The notes under the pieces: generated by a model
Database searches by the model: none
Told to the model about the DNA's origin: nothing
Seen by the model: the letters and a program-made list of their open reading frames with translations, nothing else
Program-made: the position numbers and the translations under genes
Source of the DNA: Mycobacterium sp. UM_CSW
Lineage (GTDB): Bacteria > Actinomycetota > Actinomycetes > Mycobacteriales > Mycobacteriaceae
Reading direction: 5' to 3'
DNA: 64,000 nucleotides
Assembly (NCBI RefSeq): GCF_000455205.1
Contig: NZ_AUWQ01000017.1
Span: 111,713-175,712, forward strand
Shown here: piece by piece, positions 1 through 10,124 of the stretch
How positions within the stretch are numbered: the first letter of the stretch is position 1
Layout of the letters: the number at the start of each line of letters is the position of its first letter

Positions 1-575
1 TTTTCGACGCGATCATCAACGACGACCCGCTCCCCGAGGAAAACGACCAGAACGCACTGAATTTGGGGAAGTCGTCCGCGCAGGGGTCCGGCTCGGGCTC
101 AACCAAGGCCCCGACCACCAAAAAGGCGCCCAGCCCCACCGCGGCCCCGGAGGCCCAACACCAGCAGGTGACGACGACCTCACCGCAAGACGTCACGGTC
201 CGGGTATCGAACGCCACCACGCAGAGCGGGTTGGCCGCCACCGCGACCAGCCAGCTGAAGCGGAACGGGTTCAACGTGATGACGCCGGATGACTATCCCA
301 GTTCGGTGAACACGACGACCGTGTTGTTCTCGCCCGGCAACGAGCAGGCCGCGGCCACGGTCGCCTCGTCGTTCGCCAACGCGAAGGTCCAGCGGGTGTC
401 GGGCTACGGGCAAGTCATCCAGGTGGTGCTGGGGCCGGACTTCAACTCCGTCGCCACTCCCGCGCCCAGCGGCTCGTCGATCAGCATGCAGATCGAACGC
501 GGGTCCGGCAACACCCCGACCAAGCTGCCCGACGACCTGACGGTGACCAACGCGGCCGACACCACCTGCGAGTAA
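1..575 (+). CDS. LytR C-terminal domain protein (5' truncated by window edge)
   Basis: The reading frame is open from the first bases to TAA at 573-575, so this is the 3' end of a larger gene. A low-complexity Ser/Thr/Pro/Ala linker is followed by a LytR_C-type domain ([14 protein letters not shown], then [16 protein letters not shown] and a VVLGPDF end). In mycobacteria this module ends LytR-CpsA-Psr proteins, which attach arabinogalactan to peptidoglycan outside the membrane. The position just before phoY2 matches Rv0822c of M. tuberculosis. The catalytic LCP domain would lie outside the window, so its activity cannot be judged here. Confidence 0.85.
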   Translation, partial: FDAIINDDPLPEENDQNALNLGKSSAQGSGSGSTKAPTTKKAPSPTAAPEAQHQQVTTTSPQDVTVRVSNATTQSGLAATATSQLKRNGFNVMTPDDYPSSVNTTTVLFSPGNEQAAATVASSFANAKVQRVSGYGQVIQVVLGPDFNSVATPAPSGSSISMQIERGSGNTPTKLPDDLTVTNAADTTCE

Positions 576-620
576 AGAATTTTGGCGCTACCGCGTCACC
601 CGTTTCCGGCATCGAGAACG

Positions 621-633
621 TAGGCTTGGCAGC
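621..633 (+). promoter_or_regulatory. Leaderless -10 element of phoY2
   Basis: TAGGCT (621-626) fits the mycobacterial TANNNT -10 consensus. Exactly seven bases separate it from the ATG at 634, which places the transcription start on the start codon. No Shine-Dalgarno sequence is visible. Leaderless translation is inferred. Confidence 0.5.
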
Positions 634-1302
634 ATGCGGACGGCCTACCATGAGCAGCTCACTGAGTTATCCGAGCGCCTGGGCGAGATGTGCGGGCTTG
701 CGGGTATCGCCATGGAGCAGGCCACCCAGGCGCTGCTGCAGGCGGATCTGGTGCTGGCCGAACAGGTGATTTCCGACCACGAGAAGATCGCGACGCTGAG
801 CGCCCAGGCCGAGGAAAGCGCGTTCGTGCTGCTGGCGTTGCAGGCACCGGTCGCCGGCGATCTGCGGTCCATCGTCAGTGCCATCCAGATGGTGGCGGAC
901 ATCGACCGGATGGGCGCGCTGGCCCTGCACGTGGCCAAAATCGCGCGCCGGCGCCATCCTCAGCACGCGCTGCCCGAAGAGGTCAACGGATACTTCGCCG
1001 AAATGGGTAGGGTCGCAGTCGAATTGGGCAACAACGCCCAAGAAGTGGTGTTGTCACGCGACCCGGAGAAGGCCGCCCGGATCCGTGAGGAAGACGACGC
1101 CATGGATGATCTGCACCGGCATTTGTTCTCGGTGCTGATGGACCGTGAATGGAAGTACGGCGTCGCCGCCGCCGTGGACGTGACGTTGCTGGGCCGCTTC
1201 TACGAGCGCTTCGCCGACCACGCCGTGGAAGTGGCGCGGCGGGTCATTTTCCAGGCGACCGGGCATCTTCCCGAGGACGAGACCAAACCGACTTCGCGCT
1301 AG
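634..1302 (+). CDS. phoY2: Phosphate signalling regulator PhoU/PhoY2
   Basis: PhoU links the Pst phosphate transporter to the SenX3-RegX3 two-component system and holds the Pho response off when phosphate is plentiful. The 222-residue length is typical. Two PhoU helical repeats are present with their acidic signatures, ADIDRMG (88-94) and [10 protein letters not shown] (188-197), which bind metal in family structures. The gene faces pstB and the stop codons overlap (TAG of each within CTAG at 1299-1302). The order after a LytR-C gene matches Rv0821c. The start is the ATG seven bases after a TANNNT box. Confidence 0.95.
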   Translation: MRTAYHEQLTELSERLGEMCGLAGIAMEQATQALLQADLVLAEQVISDHEKIATLSAQAEESAFVLLALQAPVAGDLRSIVSAIQMVADIDRMGALALHVAKIARRRHPQHALPEEVNGYFAEMGRVAVELGNNAQEVVLSRDPEKAARIREEDDAMDDLHRHLFSVLMDREWKYGVAAAVDVTLLGRFYERFADHAVEVARRVIFQATGHLPEDETKPTSR

Positions 1303-2075
1303 CCGAAGCGGCCGGAGATGTAGTCCTCCGTCGCCTTCTGCGTCGGGTTGGAGAAAATCTTCTCGGTGTCGTCGACCTCGATGAGCTTGCCGGGCTTTCC
1401 GGTGGCTTCCAGGTTGAAGAACGCGGTCTGATCGCTTACCCGGGCGGCCTGCTGCATGTTGTGCGTCACGATGACGATGGTGTAGTCCTGCTTCAACTCG
1501 CTGATCAGTTCTTCGATGGCCAGCGTCGAGATCGGGTCCAGCGCGGAGCACGGCTCGTCCATGAGCAAAACATCGGGTTGCACGGCGATGGCGCGTGCGA
1601 TGCACAGGCGCTGCTGCTGGCCGCCGGATAGCCCACCGCCGGGCCGGTCCAACCGATCCTTAACCTCTTCCCACAGGTTCGCCCCGCGCAGCGAGTGTTC
1701 GGCGGTCTCGTCGAGCAGCTTGCGATTGCGTACGCCTTGCAGCTTCAGGCCGGCGACGACGTTGTCCCGAATGGACATGGCGGGGAACGGATTCGGCCGC
1801 TGGAACACCATCCCGATCGCCCGGCGCACCCCGACCGGGTCGACGCCCGGGGCGTAGATGTCTTGATCGTCGAGCAGCACGCTGCCCTCGACACGCGCGC
1901 CGGGGATCACCTCATGCATCCGGTTCAGCGTGCGCAGCACGGTCGTCTTGCCGCAGCCCGACGAACCGATGAACGCGGTCACGCTGCGGGGCAGGATCGA
2001 CATCGTCACATCGGCGACCGCCTTGAACGACCCGTAGTAGATGTTGATGGACTTAAGGTCCAACCGCTTGGCCAC
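1299..2075 (-). CDS. pstB: Phosphate ABC transporter ATPase PstB (PhoT)
   Basis: This is the cytoplasmic ATPase of the high-affinity phosphate importer. Walker A GSSGCGKT is at residues 37-44, signature LSGGQQQR at 149-156, Walker B VLLMDEP at 169-175 and the switch His in VTHNM. The 258-residue length equals M. tuberculosis PhoT (Rv0820). The start is GTG, with AGGAG upstream at 2081-2085. It is the last gene of pstS-pstC-pstA-pstB, 12 bases after pstA. M. tuberculosis keeps only the ATPase at this locus; here the whole transporter is present. Confidence 0.95.
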   Translation of the reverse strand: MAKRLDLKSINIYYGSFKAVADVTMSILPRSVTAFIGSSGCGKTTVLRTLNRMHEVIPGARVEGSVLLDDQDIYAPGVDPVGVRRAIGMVFQRPNPFPAMSIRDNVVAGLKLQGVRNRKLLDETAEHSLRGANLWEEVKDRLDRPGGGLSGGQQQRLCIARAIAVQPDVLLMDEPCSALDPISTLAIEELISELKQDYTIVIVTHNMQQAARVSDQTAFFNLEATGKPGKLIEVDDTEKIFSNPTQKATEDYISGRFG

Positions 2076-2087
2076 TAGTGCTCCTGC

Positions 2088-3002
2088 CTACGACTTCCTG
2101 GGGGCATAGAATTTCGCGATCACCCTGGCCCCGACATTGATGACCGCGATGACCAGAATGAGGGTTAGCGCCGCACCCCACAACCGATCCGTGGGTACCG
2201 GGTTGACGCCCGCGCCTGCCACGGTCTGGTCGTACATCATGCCGGGCAACGATCCCATGAATCCGTGGAAGATGTCGAAGTTCATCGACTGCGAATAACC
2301 GACGAGGATCAGCAGGGGCGCCGTCTCACCGAGCACCCTGGCCACCGCCAGCATTATTCCGGTGATGATGCCGGACAGCCCGGTGGGAATCACGACGCTG
2401 GCAATGGTTTTCCACTTCGGGATGCCCAGCGCGTAGCTGGCCTCCCGCAGATCCACCGGCACGATCCGCAGCATCTCCTCGGTGGCCCGCACGATCACCG
2501 GCAGCATCATCAGGACCAACGCCAGCGACACCGCGAATTGGGAGCGGGGCAGCCCCAGCGTCGACACCCACAGCGCGTAGATGAACAACGCCGCCACGAT
2601 CGAGGGCACGCCGGACAGGATGTCGACCATGAACGAGGCCAGCCTGCCCAGTGGTGTGCTGCCCCCGTATTCGACCAGATAGATCGCCACCATGATGCCG
2701 ATCGGCACCGAGATGAGGGCGCACACCAATCCCTGCAGCAGCGTTCCCACGATCGCGTGGTAGGCGCCACCGCCGGCGACGAACGCCGTCATGCCGGCCT
2801 GGGAATGCGTCCACCACGCGGTGGAGGCGATCACCTTGAGCCCCTTGGCGATTACGGAGCACAGCACCAACAGCAACGGGATCACGGCGATCACCATCGC
2901 CAGCGTCACCAACACCGTCGCGGTGTTGTCTGCGACCCGGCGGCGCCGGCCGAGGTCGGACAACGCCCGCGCCTTGAGCGGACGATCGAGCATCGAGGTC
3001 AT
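2088..3002 (-). CDS. pstA: Phosphate ABC transporter permease PstA
   Basis: A membrane permease of the phosphate importer, 304 residues with about six hydrophobic segments. The BPD permease coupling loop is visible as EASYALGIPKWKTI near the middle. I chose the ATG at 3002 because it overlaps the pstC stop (ATGA) and begins MTSMLDRPLKARAL; the frame stays open upstream into pstC but that part is a shadow. Translation is probably coupled to pstC. pstB follows. Confidence 0.93.
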   Translation of the reverse strand: MTSMLDRPLKARALSDLGRRRRVADNTATVLVTLAMVIAVIPLLLVLCSVIAKGLKVIASTAWWTHSQAGMTAFVAGGGAYHAIVGTLLQGLVCALISVPIGIMVAIYLVEYGGSTPLGRLASFMVDILSGVPSIVAALFIYALWVSTLGLPRSQFAVSLALVLMMLPVIVRATEEMLRIVPVDLREASYALGIPKWKTIASVVIPTGLSGIITGIMLAVARVLGETAPLLILVGYSQSMNFDIFHGFMGSLPGMMYDQTVAGAGVNPVPTDRLWGAALTLILVIAVINVGARVIAKFYAPRKS

Positions 3003-4045
3003 CGGCGGCCCCTGCGGCTGCGGGCCCCGGCCGCGGCACCGCGGGCCAGGGTGTCGACCAGGAAGGTGAGCACGAACAGGACCAGCCCCGCCGCGATGTA
3101 GGCGCCGGCCTCGTACCGGTCGTCGAATTCCGCTGCCGCACCGGCGATCTTGGTCGCGAAGGTCGAACCGCCGTCGAACAGCGACCACCCGAATGCCGCC
3201 TGGGTGCCCCGCAAGATGATCAGCAGCGCGACCGTCTCGCCCAAAGCGCGGCCTAGGCCCAGCATCGCGCCACTGACGTATCCGGATCGCCCGAAGGGCA
3301 GCACGGTCGTCTTGACCACTTCCCACCGGGTGGCGCCAAGGGCCAGTGCCGCCTCGATCTCCTCGTGCGGTGTCTGGACGAACACTTCCCGGGTGACCGC
3401 GGTGATGATCGGCAAAATCATCACCGCCAACACGATCCCGCCCGTGAAAATGGTGCCGCCGCCCGCCACCGACGCGTTGCCGGTGGCGAACAGGAAACAC
3501 CAACCGAGGCTGTGATTCAGCCAGTTGGCGACCGGTCGCAGCTGCGGCGCCAGGACGTACAGGCCCCACACGCCGTAGACGATCGAGGGAACCGCGGCGA
3601 GCAGATCGACCGCGTAGGACAGCGGACCGGCGACCCGCCGCGGCGCGTACTGCGTGATGAACAGGGCGACGCCCAAGGCGACCGGCATCGCCAGGACCAA
3701 GGCGAACACCGAGACGAACAGGGTCACCTGCAGCAGCTCGGGGATTCCGAAATGCATGGCCGACGTGTCGGTGGTGACCCAGCTACCGCCGTAGGTGAAG
3801 AAGTTCTCGTGGTTGCGCTTCAGCGCCGGGATCGCACGCAACAACAAGAACCCGCCGATGGCGGCGATCAGCACCACGATGAGAACGCCCGAACCCCTGG
3901 CGAGCCAACGGAATATCCGGTCCGCCATGCGCGGCTGGGCGCGTCCCCACGGGCTGATCGGCACGACGGGCGATTCCGGAAAGGGCGCAGCGACGACCGC
4001 GCCCGCACCCGCTGCGGAAGGGTTCGGGATCGAAGACTCTGTCAC
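2999..4045 (-). CDS. pstC: Phosphate ABC transporter permease PstC
   Basis: The second permease subunit, about 348 residues with six predicted membrane segments, a long periplasmic loop and the coupling loop EAALALGATRWEVV. It lies between pstS and pstA. The start is uncertain: GTG at 4045 gives MTESSIPNPS, while GTG at 4093 overlaps the pstS stop (GTGA) and adds 16 polar residues. I favour 4045, but translational coupling makes 4093 possible. Confidence 0.9.
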   Translation of the reverse strand: MTESSIPNPSAAGAGAVVAAPFPESPVVPISPWGRAQPRMADRIFRWLARGSGVLIVVLIAAIGGFLLLRAIPALKRNHENFFTYGGSWVTTDTSAMHFGIPELLQVTLFVSVFALVLAMPVALGVALFITQYAPRRVAGPLSYAVDLLAAVPSIVYGVWGLYVLAPQLRPVANWLNHSLGWCFLFATGNASVAGGGTIFTGGIVLAVMILPIITAVTREVFVQTPHEEIEAALALGATRWEVVKTTVLPFGRSGYVSGAMLGLGRALGETVALLIILRGTQAAFGWSLFDGGSTFATKIAGAAAEFDDRYEAGAYIAAGLVLFVLTFLVDTLARGAAAGARSRRGRR

Positions 4046-4089
4046 TGTGATCCCGTCACAGTCGTGCTGTCGCTCATTGCGCCCACCGG

Positions 4090-5235
4090 TCACTGCATGG
4101 CGTTGATCGCGGTAACCAATCGCCCCTTGACCTTATCGGTCAGCGGGACATAACCGGCGGACGCGAGGCCCTGCTGCCCGTTGGTCGCCGCCACGCCGAG
4201 GAACGATTTGATCGCCGCGGAGGTGGCCGGGTCGTAGCCCTTCGAGCAAACGATTTCGTAAGTCGCCAGCACCAGCGGGTAGGCGCCCGGCTGCTGGGCG
4301 GCGTACATCGGGTTCAGATCGAGCACCAGATCGTTGCCATCGGCCACGAAGCTGGCCGCCTGAATGGCCTTGTTGGCGGTGTCGCCGGTGAGCGGAACCA
4401 CGCCGTTGCCGGTGTCGATCAGGGCATACGGCAAACCGGCCTGGTCGGCAAACCCCTTCTCGACGTACCCGATGGCACCGGGTGTGGACCGCACGGCCTG
4501 GATCACGCCGGCCGACTTCGCGGCCCCTTCACCGACGCCGCCCTGGAACTCGGTGCCCACGCCGCGGGTCCAGCTCTGCGGCGCGGCGGCCGTCAAATAC
4601 TTCTGGACGTTGTCGGTCGTTCCCGACGAGTCCGACCGGTAGATCGGCACCACTTTGGTAGCGGGTAGCGCCACGCCGGGATTGAGCGCCGCGAGTATCG
4701 GGTCGTTCCAGACCGTGATCCGGCCGCTGAAGACCTTGGCCAGGGCGTCACTGCTGAGAACCAGGTTCGAAACGCCCGGCAGGTTGTACACCAGCGCGAC
4801 CGGGCCGAAGACGAGCGGCAGGTCCCACGCCGGGTTTCCGTCGCAGCGCTTGGCGGCCGGGCCGATCTGGTCGGCGACCAGCGGGGAATCCGTTCCCGCG
4901 AAGTCGACGTGGCCCGCGATGAACTGCTCGCGGCCGGCGCCCGACCCGGTCGGGTTGTACGACAGGCCCTTGCCCGGGCAGTACTGTCCCCAGACCTGGT
5001 TGAACAGCGACATGGCGTTCTGCTGAGCGGTCGAGCCCTCCGCCGTCAACCCGTTCTTCCCGCCGCACCCCGCGGTACCGGTGGGTCCCGAGAGGGTGGT
5101 CGGCGAAGCGCCGCTGTGGTTGTCGTCGCTGTGGCAGGCGGTCAGGGCTCCACCACAAACGGCCAGCGCCAGCGCGACCCTCGCCAGCGCCCTCCCCTGC
5201 CTGTCGAGCCTCACCGATCTCGCTTTCTGACGCAT
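4090..5235 (-). CDS. pstS: Phosphate-binding lipoprotein PstS
   Basis: The extracytoplasmic phosphate receptor of the importer. From the ATG at 5235 the protein has 381 residues with a basic start, a hydrophobic stretch and lipobox LTAC, so it should be lipid-anchored. Phosphate-site motifs follow: GSTAQQNAM, GSGAGREQF, FAGTDSPL and YRSDSSGTTDN. A GTG at 5214 is an alternative start. It is the first gene of the pst operon, and a Pho-box-like direct repeat lies about 100 bases upstream. Confidence 0.93.
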   Translation of the reverse strand: MRQKARSVRLDRQGRALARVALALAVCGGALTACHSDDNHSGASPTTLSGPTGTAGCGGKNGLTAEGSTAQQNAMSLFNQVWGQYCPGKGLSYNPTGSGAGREQFIAGHVDFAGTDSPLVADQIGPAAKRCDGNPAWDLPLVFGPVALVYNLPGVSNLVLSSDALAKVFSGRITVWNDPILAALNPGVALPATKVVPIYRSDSSGTTDNVQKYLTAAAPQSWTRGVGTEFQGGVGEGAAKSAGVIQAVRSTPGAIGYVEKGFADQAGLPYALIDTGNGVVPLTGDTANKAIQAASFVADGNDLVLDLNPMYAAQQPGAYPLVLATYEIVCSKGYDPATSAAIKSFLGVAATNGQQGLASAGYVPLTDKVKGRLVTAINAMQ

Positions 5236-5327
5236 TCCGGGACGCGTGCGGGCGCCGCCGGCCGCTTCCCCAAGGAGGTTGCCAAGCCACCGCGAAAATA
5301 TGCGGCGACGAGACCCACAGAAGTCGG

Positions 5328-5349
5328 TAGAGATGAATGCAATGTGAAC
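5328..5349 (-). promoter_or_regulatory. Pho/RegX3-type direct repeat upstream of pstS
   Basis: Read on the minus strand, GTTCAC (5349-5344) and ATTCAT (5338-5333) start 11 bases apart. Actinobacterial Pho boxes are 11-base direct repeats beginning GTTCA, recognised by PhoP/RegX3-type regulators. A TATTTT -10-like hexamer lies downstream at 5300-5295. The second unit is degenerate, so binding is inferred. Confidence 0.5.
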
Positions 5350-5372
5350 ACTTCGCGTCCACACGGCTAGCG

Positions 5373-7069
<1,697 letters not shown>

Positions 7070-7252
7070 AAAGCCCCTCCAAATCGTGGGAAAGGCGTCT
7101 CCCAATTTCGATAACGCCACGACGCGTTGGTTGCCAGGTCATCTAACGATAACTTGCTACCTGCCATTTCGGTGCAGGGTGTGCGCCACTGTGAGGCCCG
7201 CCACCGGACGGTCCGCGGCACGGCGGCCATGGTATTACGCGACAATGTGCGC

Positions 7253-8059
7253 ATGCGCAAGGTGCTGATCGGCGTCGGAGCGGCGGCCGTCGCCGTGGCG
7301 GTGATCGTGATCGGCGCCGTCGGCGTCGACTACGGAACCAGCATCTACGCCGAATACCGGCTGTCCACCAGTATGCGCAAGGTGGCGAATCTGGGGTCCG
7401 ACCCGTTCGTCGCCATCGTGGCTTTTCCCTTCATCCCGCAGGCGCTGCGGCGGCACTACAGCCAGGTGGAGATCAAGGCCAACGCGATCGATCACGCGAT
7501 GGTAGGCAAGGCCACCCTCGAGGCCACCATGTATTCGGTCGACCTGAGCTATGCGTCCTGGCTGATCAGGCCCGAGGCGAAGCTGCCGGTGGGGAGGCTG
7601 GAGAGCCGCATCATCGTCGACTCGATCCACCTGGGCCGCTACATGGGCATCACCGACCTGATGGTCGAGGCGCCGCCCAACGAAACCAACACCGCCACCG
7701 GCGGCGTCACCGCCTCGGGCATCTCCGACAGCCACGGACTGGTGTTCAGCGGCACCCCCAAATCGGCCGACTTCGATCACCGGGTCAGCGTCTCGGTCGA
7801 CCTGTCCATCGCCCCCGACGACCCCGCGACGCTGGTGGTCACCCCCACCGGCGTCCTCACCGGGCCCGACACCGCCAACCAATCCGTTCCGGACGCCAAG
7901 CGGGACGCCGTCTTGCGCGCCTTCAGCACCAGGCTGCCCAATCAGCGGCTGCCGTTCGGCGTGGCGCCCACCTCGGAGGGCGCTCGCGGCTCCGACATCA
8001 TCATCGAAGGCGTCACCCAGGGAGTAACCCTGACGCTCGACGGGTTTAAGCAGTCATGA
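7253..8059 (+). CDS. lmeA: LmeA-like DUF2993 periplasmic phospholipid-binding protein
   Basis: The counterpart of Rv0817c/LmeA, a periplasmic lipid-binding protein needed for normal lipomannan elongation in mycobacteria. The 268 residues start with a signal-anchor helix ([20 protein letters not shown]), followed by the DUF2993 motif DPFVAIVAFPFIPQAL and the repeated strand-rich body of that family. The function is taken from the family. Its TGA overlaps the ATG of a MIRU-type small ORF leading into thiX. Confidence 0.85.
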   Translation: MRKVLIGVGAAAVAVAVIVIGAVGVDYGTSIYAEYRLSTSMRKVANLGSDPFVAIVAFPFIPQALRRHYSQVEIKANAIDHAMVGKATLEATMYSVDLSYASWLIRPEAKLPVGRLESRIIVDSIHLGRYMGITDLMVEAPPNETNTATGGVTASGISDSHGLVFSGTPKSADFDHRVSVSVDLSIAPDDPATLVVTPTGVLTGPDTANQSVPDAKRDAVLRAFSTRLPNQRLPFGVAPTSEGARGSDIIIEGVTQGVTLTLDGFKQS

Positions 8060-8139
8060 TGATGCGCGCCGACGACGATGCAGAGCGAAGCGATGAGGTG
8101 GGGGCACCTCCCGCTTGCGGGGGAGAGTGGCGCATATGA
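8057..8139 (+). repeat. MIRU-like interspersed element between lmeA and thiX
   Basis: The spacer carries GACGACGATGCAGAGCGAAG followed by CGATGAGG, a core typical of mycobacterial interspersed repetitive units. It begins in the lmeA stop (TGATG) and ends in the thiX start (ATATGA). A hairpin-forming segment, CTCCCGC-tt-GCGGGGGAG, lies in its second half. A shorter related copy is at 10575-10623. Confidence 0.75.
8059..8139 (+). CDS. 26-residue ORF inside the MIRU-like element
   Basis: An uninterrupted 27-codon frame runs from an ATG sharing its A with the lmeA stop to a TGA sharing TG with the thiX ATG. The peptide begins MMRADDDAERSDEVG and ends GGEWRI. MIRUs are known to carry such short frames coupling the flanking genes. 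Whether the peptide has a role or only carries ribosomes from lmeA to thiX cannot be told. Confidence 0.45.
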   Translation: MMRADDDAERSDEVGAPPACGGEWRI

Positions 8140-8564
8140 GCACCGTGATCGTCGCGCTCGTGGCGGCCCTCCTGGTGGCAAGCCTCGCTGGATGGTTGCT
8201 TACGCGCCGCTCGGGACACGTCCGCGAGGTCGCCTCTGATCAAAGCGCCGAGCCCGACACCGCGGACCTGGGCCTTTCCCGCAGCGGGCCCACCATCGTG
8301 CATTTCAGCGCGGCGTGGTGCGGGCCCTGTGATCGGGTCCGCCGGGTGGTGCATCAGCTCTGCGAGGACATGGGCGACGCGGGATCTCCCATCGCGCACC
8401 TTGAGATCGACCTGGACGCCGATCCGGCGACGGCCCGGCGGTTTTCGGTGCTGTCCCTGCCCACCACGCTGATCTTCGACGCCAACGGGCAACAGCGATA
8501 CCGGGCCTCCGGGGTCCCGAAGGCCGCCGACCTGCGCTCGGTGCTGCAGCCGCTGTTGGCTTGA
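8136..8564 (+). CDS. thiX: Membrane-anchored thioredoxin ThiX
   Basis: A 142-residue protein with an N-terminal membrane helix (about 3-22) and a thioredoxin fold carrying WCGPC at 61-65 and the cis-proline segment SLPTTLIF. The anchor suggests the domain sits at or outside the membrane. It corresponds to Rv0816c. The ATG at 8136 overlaps the stop of the MIRU ORF and is preceded by GGGGGAGAG. A thiol-disulfide role is inferred from the motif; the partner is unknown. Confidence 0.88.
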   Translation: MSTVIVALVAALLVASLAGWLLTRRSGHVREVASDQSAEPDTADLGLSRSGPTIVHFSAAWCGPCDRVRRVVHQLCEDMGDAGSPIAHLEIDLDADPATARRFSVLSLPTTLIFDANGQQRYRASGVPKAADLRSVLQPLLA

Positions 8565-8580
8565 GCGCGGCGTCATTGGG

Positions 8581-8593
8581 TAAGCTTGCCGAC
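8581..8593 (+). promoter_or_regulatory. -10 element for the polycysteine leader transcript
   Basis: TAAGCT (8581-8586) matches TANNNT and is followed by seven bases and a GTG at 8594, giving a leaderless start. TTGAGC at 8561-8566 is a weak -35 candidate with a short spacer. Confidence 0.5.
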
Positions 8594-8683
8594 GTGTCAG
8601 CCCGCCTCGAGCCCATGCTCACCATGCGTCGCACAGTCGATCTGTGCCGCATCGCGGGTTGTTGTTGTTGCTGTAGCTGCTGA
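8594..8683 (+). CDS. Polycysteine leaderless leader peptide (cysteine attenuator)
   Basis: A 29-residue ORF starts with GTG seven bases after TAAGCT. It ends RIAGCCCCCSC before TGA: five consecutive Cys codons and a sixth two codons later. An in-frame ATG at 8624 is an alternative start. Polycysteine leaderless ORFs in mycobacteria are known cysteine-responsive attenuators: when cysteine is short, ribosomes stall on the Cys run and free the ribosome-binding site of the downstream sulfur genes. The next genes encode DUF4395, a sulfurtransferase and SseC, as expected. Between them lie a hairpin (AGCTTCGG with CCGAGGCT, 8711-8734) and AGGAG at 8777-8781. Confidence 0.85.
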   Translation: MSARLEPMLTMRRTVDLCRIAGCCCCCSC

Positions 8684-8788
8684 GTAGCAGCGCCCCGCGC
8701 GCACTCGGAGCAGCTTCGGAGCCCCTACCGAGGCTTTCCAAGGCGCGCCTCCCCCTTTCCGCGCAACAAGATTTCTAGGAGTAATCCC

Positions 8789-9253
8789 GTGCCGAGCAAC
8801 AAGACCGCCGTCGAGCCGGACCGCGTGGACGTCCGCGGACCCCGGTTTACGGCCTGGGTCACCACCGCGGTCTTGGTCGTCGCCCTCACCGTTTCGGCCG
8901 CCAGCCCCCTGGCGGCCGCGGTCATTCTGGCGGCGCAGGCCGTGATCTTTGCGATCGGCGCCGTCGGCGGCCCGCGCCGGCATCCCTATGGCCGGGTGTT
9001 CGCCACCGTCGTTGCGCCCCGGCTGGGGCCGGTCACCGAACGCGAACCGGTCGCGCCACTGAAGTTCGCGCAACTCGTCGGCTTGATCTTCGCGGTCGTC
9101 GGGGCGGCGGGATTCGCCGCCGGCGCCTTCCTGGTCGGGGTCATCGCCACCGCGTTCGCGCTGGTTGCCGCCTTCCTGAACGCCGCCTTCGGCATCTGCC
9201 TGGGCTGCCAGCTCTACCCCCTGGTCGCGCGCCTGCGGCCGACCCCCTCCTAG
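8789..9253 (+). CDS. DUF4395 membrane protein of the sulfurtransferase operon
   Basis: A 154-residue protein with about four hydrophobic segments and the DUF4395 signature, ending in a conserved CLGC (137-140) after the last helix. The GTG start has AGGAG eight bases upstream. The family has no proven biochemical role. Its position between a polycysteine leader and a rhodanese gene argues for sulfur transfer or a membrane redox step. It lies 36 bases before cysA. Confidence 0.8.
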   Translation: MPSNKTAVEPDRVDVRGPRFTAWVTTAVLVVALTVSAASPLAAAVILAAQAVIFAIGAVGGPRRHPYGRVFATVVAPRLGPVTEREPVAPLKFAQLVGLIFAVVGAAGFAAGAFLVGVIATAFALVAAFLNAAFGICLGCQLYPLVARLRPTPS

Positions 9254-9289
9254 CCCCATTCATCAGCAGCAACCGAAAGGAATCCATCC

Positions 9290-10123
9290 ATGGCACGCTC
9301 CGACGTCCTGGTCTCCGCAGACTGGGCCCAGAGCAATCTCGACGCCGAGAACGTCGTCTTCGTGGAAGTGGACGAGGACACCAGCGCGTACGACACCGGC
9401 CACATCCCGGGAGCGGTCAGGCTGGACTGGCGCACCGATTTGCAGGATCCGGTCAAACGTGACTTCGTCGACGCGCAGCAATTCTCGAAGCTGCTGTCCG
9501 ACCGCGGCATCGCCAACGACGACACCGTGATCCTCTATGGCGGCAACAACAACTGGTTCGCCGCCTACGCCTACTGGTATTTCAAGCTCTACGGCCACGA
9601 GAAGGTCAAGCTGCTTGATGGCGGCCGCAAGAAGTGGGAACTCGACCGGCGCCCGCTGTCCACCGACCTGGTCAACCGGCCGGCGACGTCGTACACCGCG
9701 GCCCCGCCGGACAACACCATCCGGGCCTTCCGCGACGAGGTCATCGCGGCGATCAACGTCAAGAACCTCGTCGACGTGCGCTCCCCCGACGAGTTCTCGG
9801 GCAAGATCCTCGCGCCGGCGCACCTGCCCCAGGAGCAAAGCCAGCGGCCGGGCCACGTCCCGGGCGCGATCAACGTCCCGTGGAGCAAGGCCGCCAACGA
9901 GGACGGCACCTTCAAGTCCGACGAGGAGCTGGCCAAGCTGTACGCCGACGCCGGCCTGGATGGAACGAAGGAAACCATCGCGTACTGCCGAATCGGGGAA
10001 CGCTCGTCGCACACCTGGTTCGTGCTGCGGGAATTACTCGGCCATAAAAACGTCAAGAACTACGACGGCAGTTGGACGGAATACGGCTCCCTGGTGGGTG
10101 CCCCGATCGAGTTGGGAAGCTGA
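9290..10123 (+). CDS. cysA: Thiosulfate sulfurtransferase CysA
   Basis: A 277-residue enzyme with two rhodanese domains, the length of M. tuberculosis CysA2 (Rv0815c). The second domain holds the active-site loop CRIGERSS with Cys at 233; the first is the inactive scaffold. It transfers sulfane sulfur from thiosulfate to a thiol acceptor. The start ATG follows AAAGGA. sseC begins one base after its stop. The upstream leader suggests control by cysteine supply. Confidence 0.93.
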   Translation: MARSDVLVSADWAQSNLDAENVVFVEVDEDTSAYDTGHIPGAVRLDWRTDLQDPVKRDFVDAQQFSKLLSDRGIANDDTVILYGGNNNWFAAYAYWYFKLYGHEKVKLLDGGRKKWELDRRPLSTDLVNRPATSYTAAPPDNTIRAFRDEVIAAINVKNLVDVRSPDEFSGKILAPAHLPQEQSQRPGHVPGAINVPWSKAANEDGTFKSDEELAKLYADAGLDGTKETIAYCRIGERSSHTWFVLRELLGHKNVKNYDGSWTEYGSLVGAPIELGS

Positions 10124-10124
10124 T

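Noticed and set aside
7070-7120. ATG at 7120 as the GlnR start
   Set aside because: The TTG at 7069 has GGAGGGG at the right distance and matches the family start.
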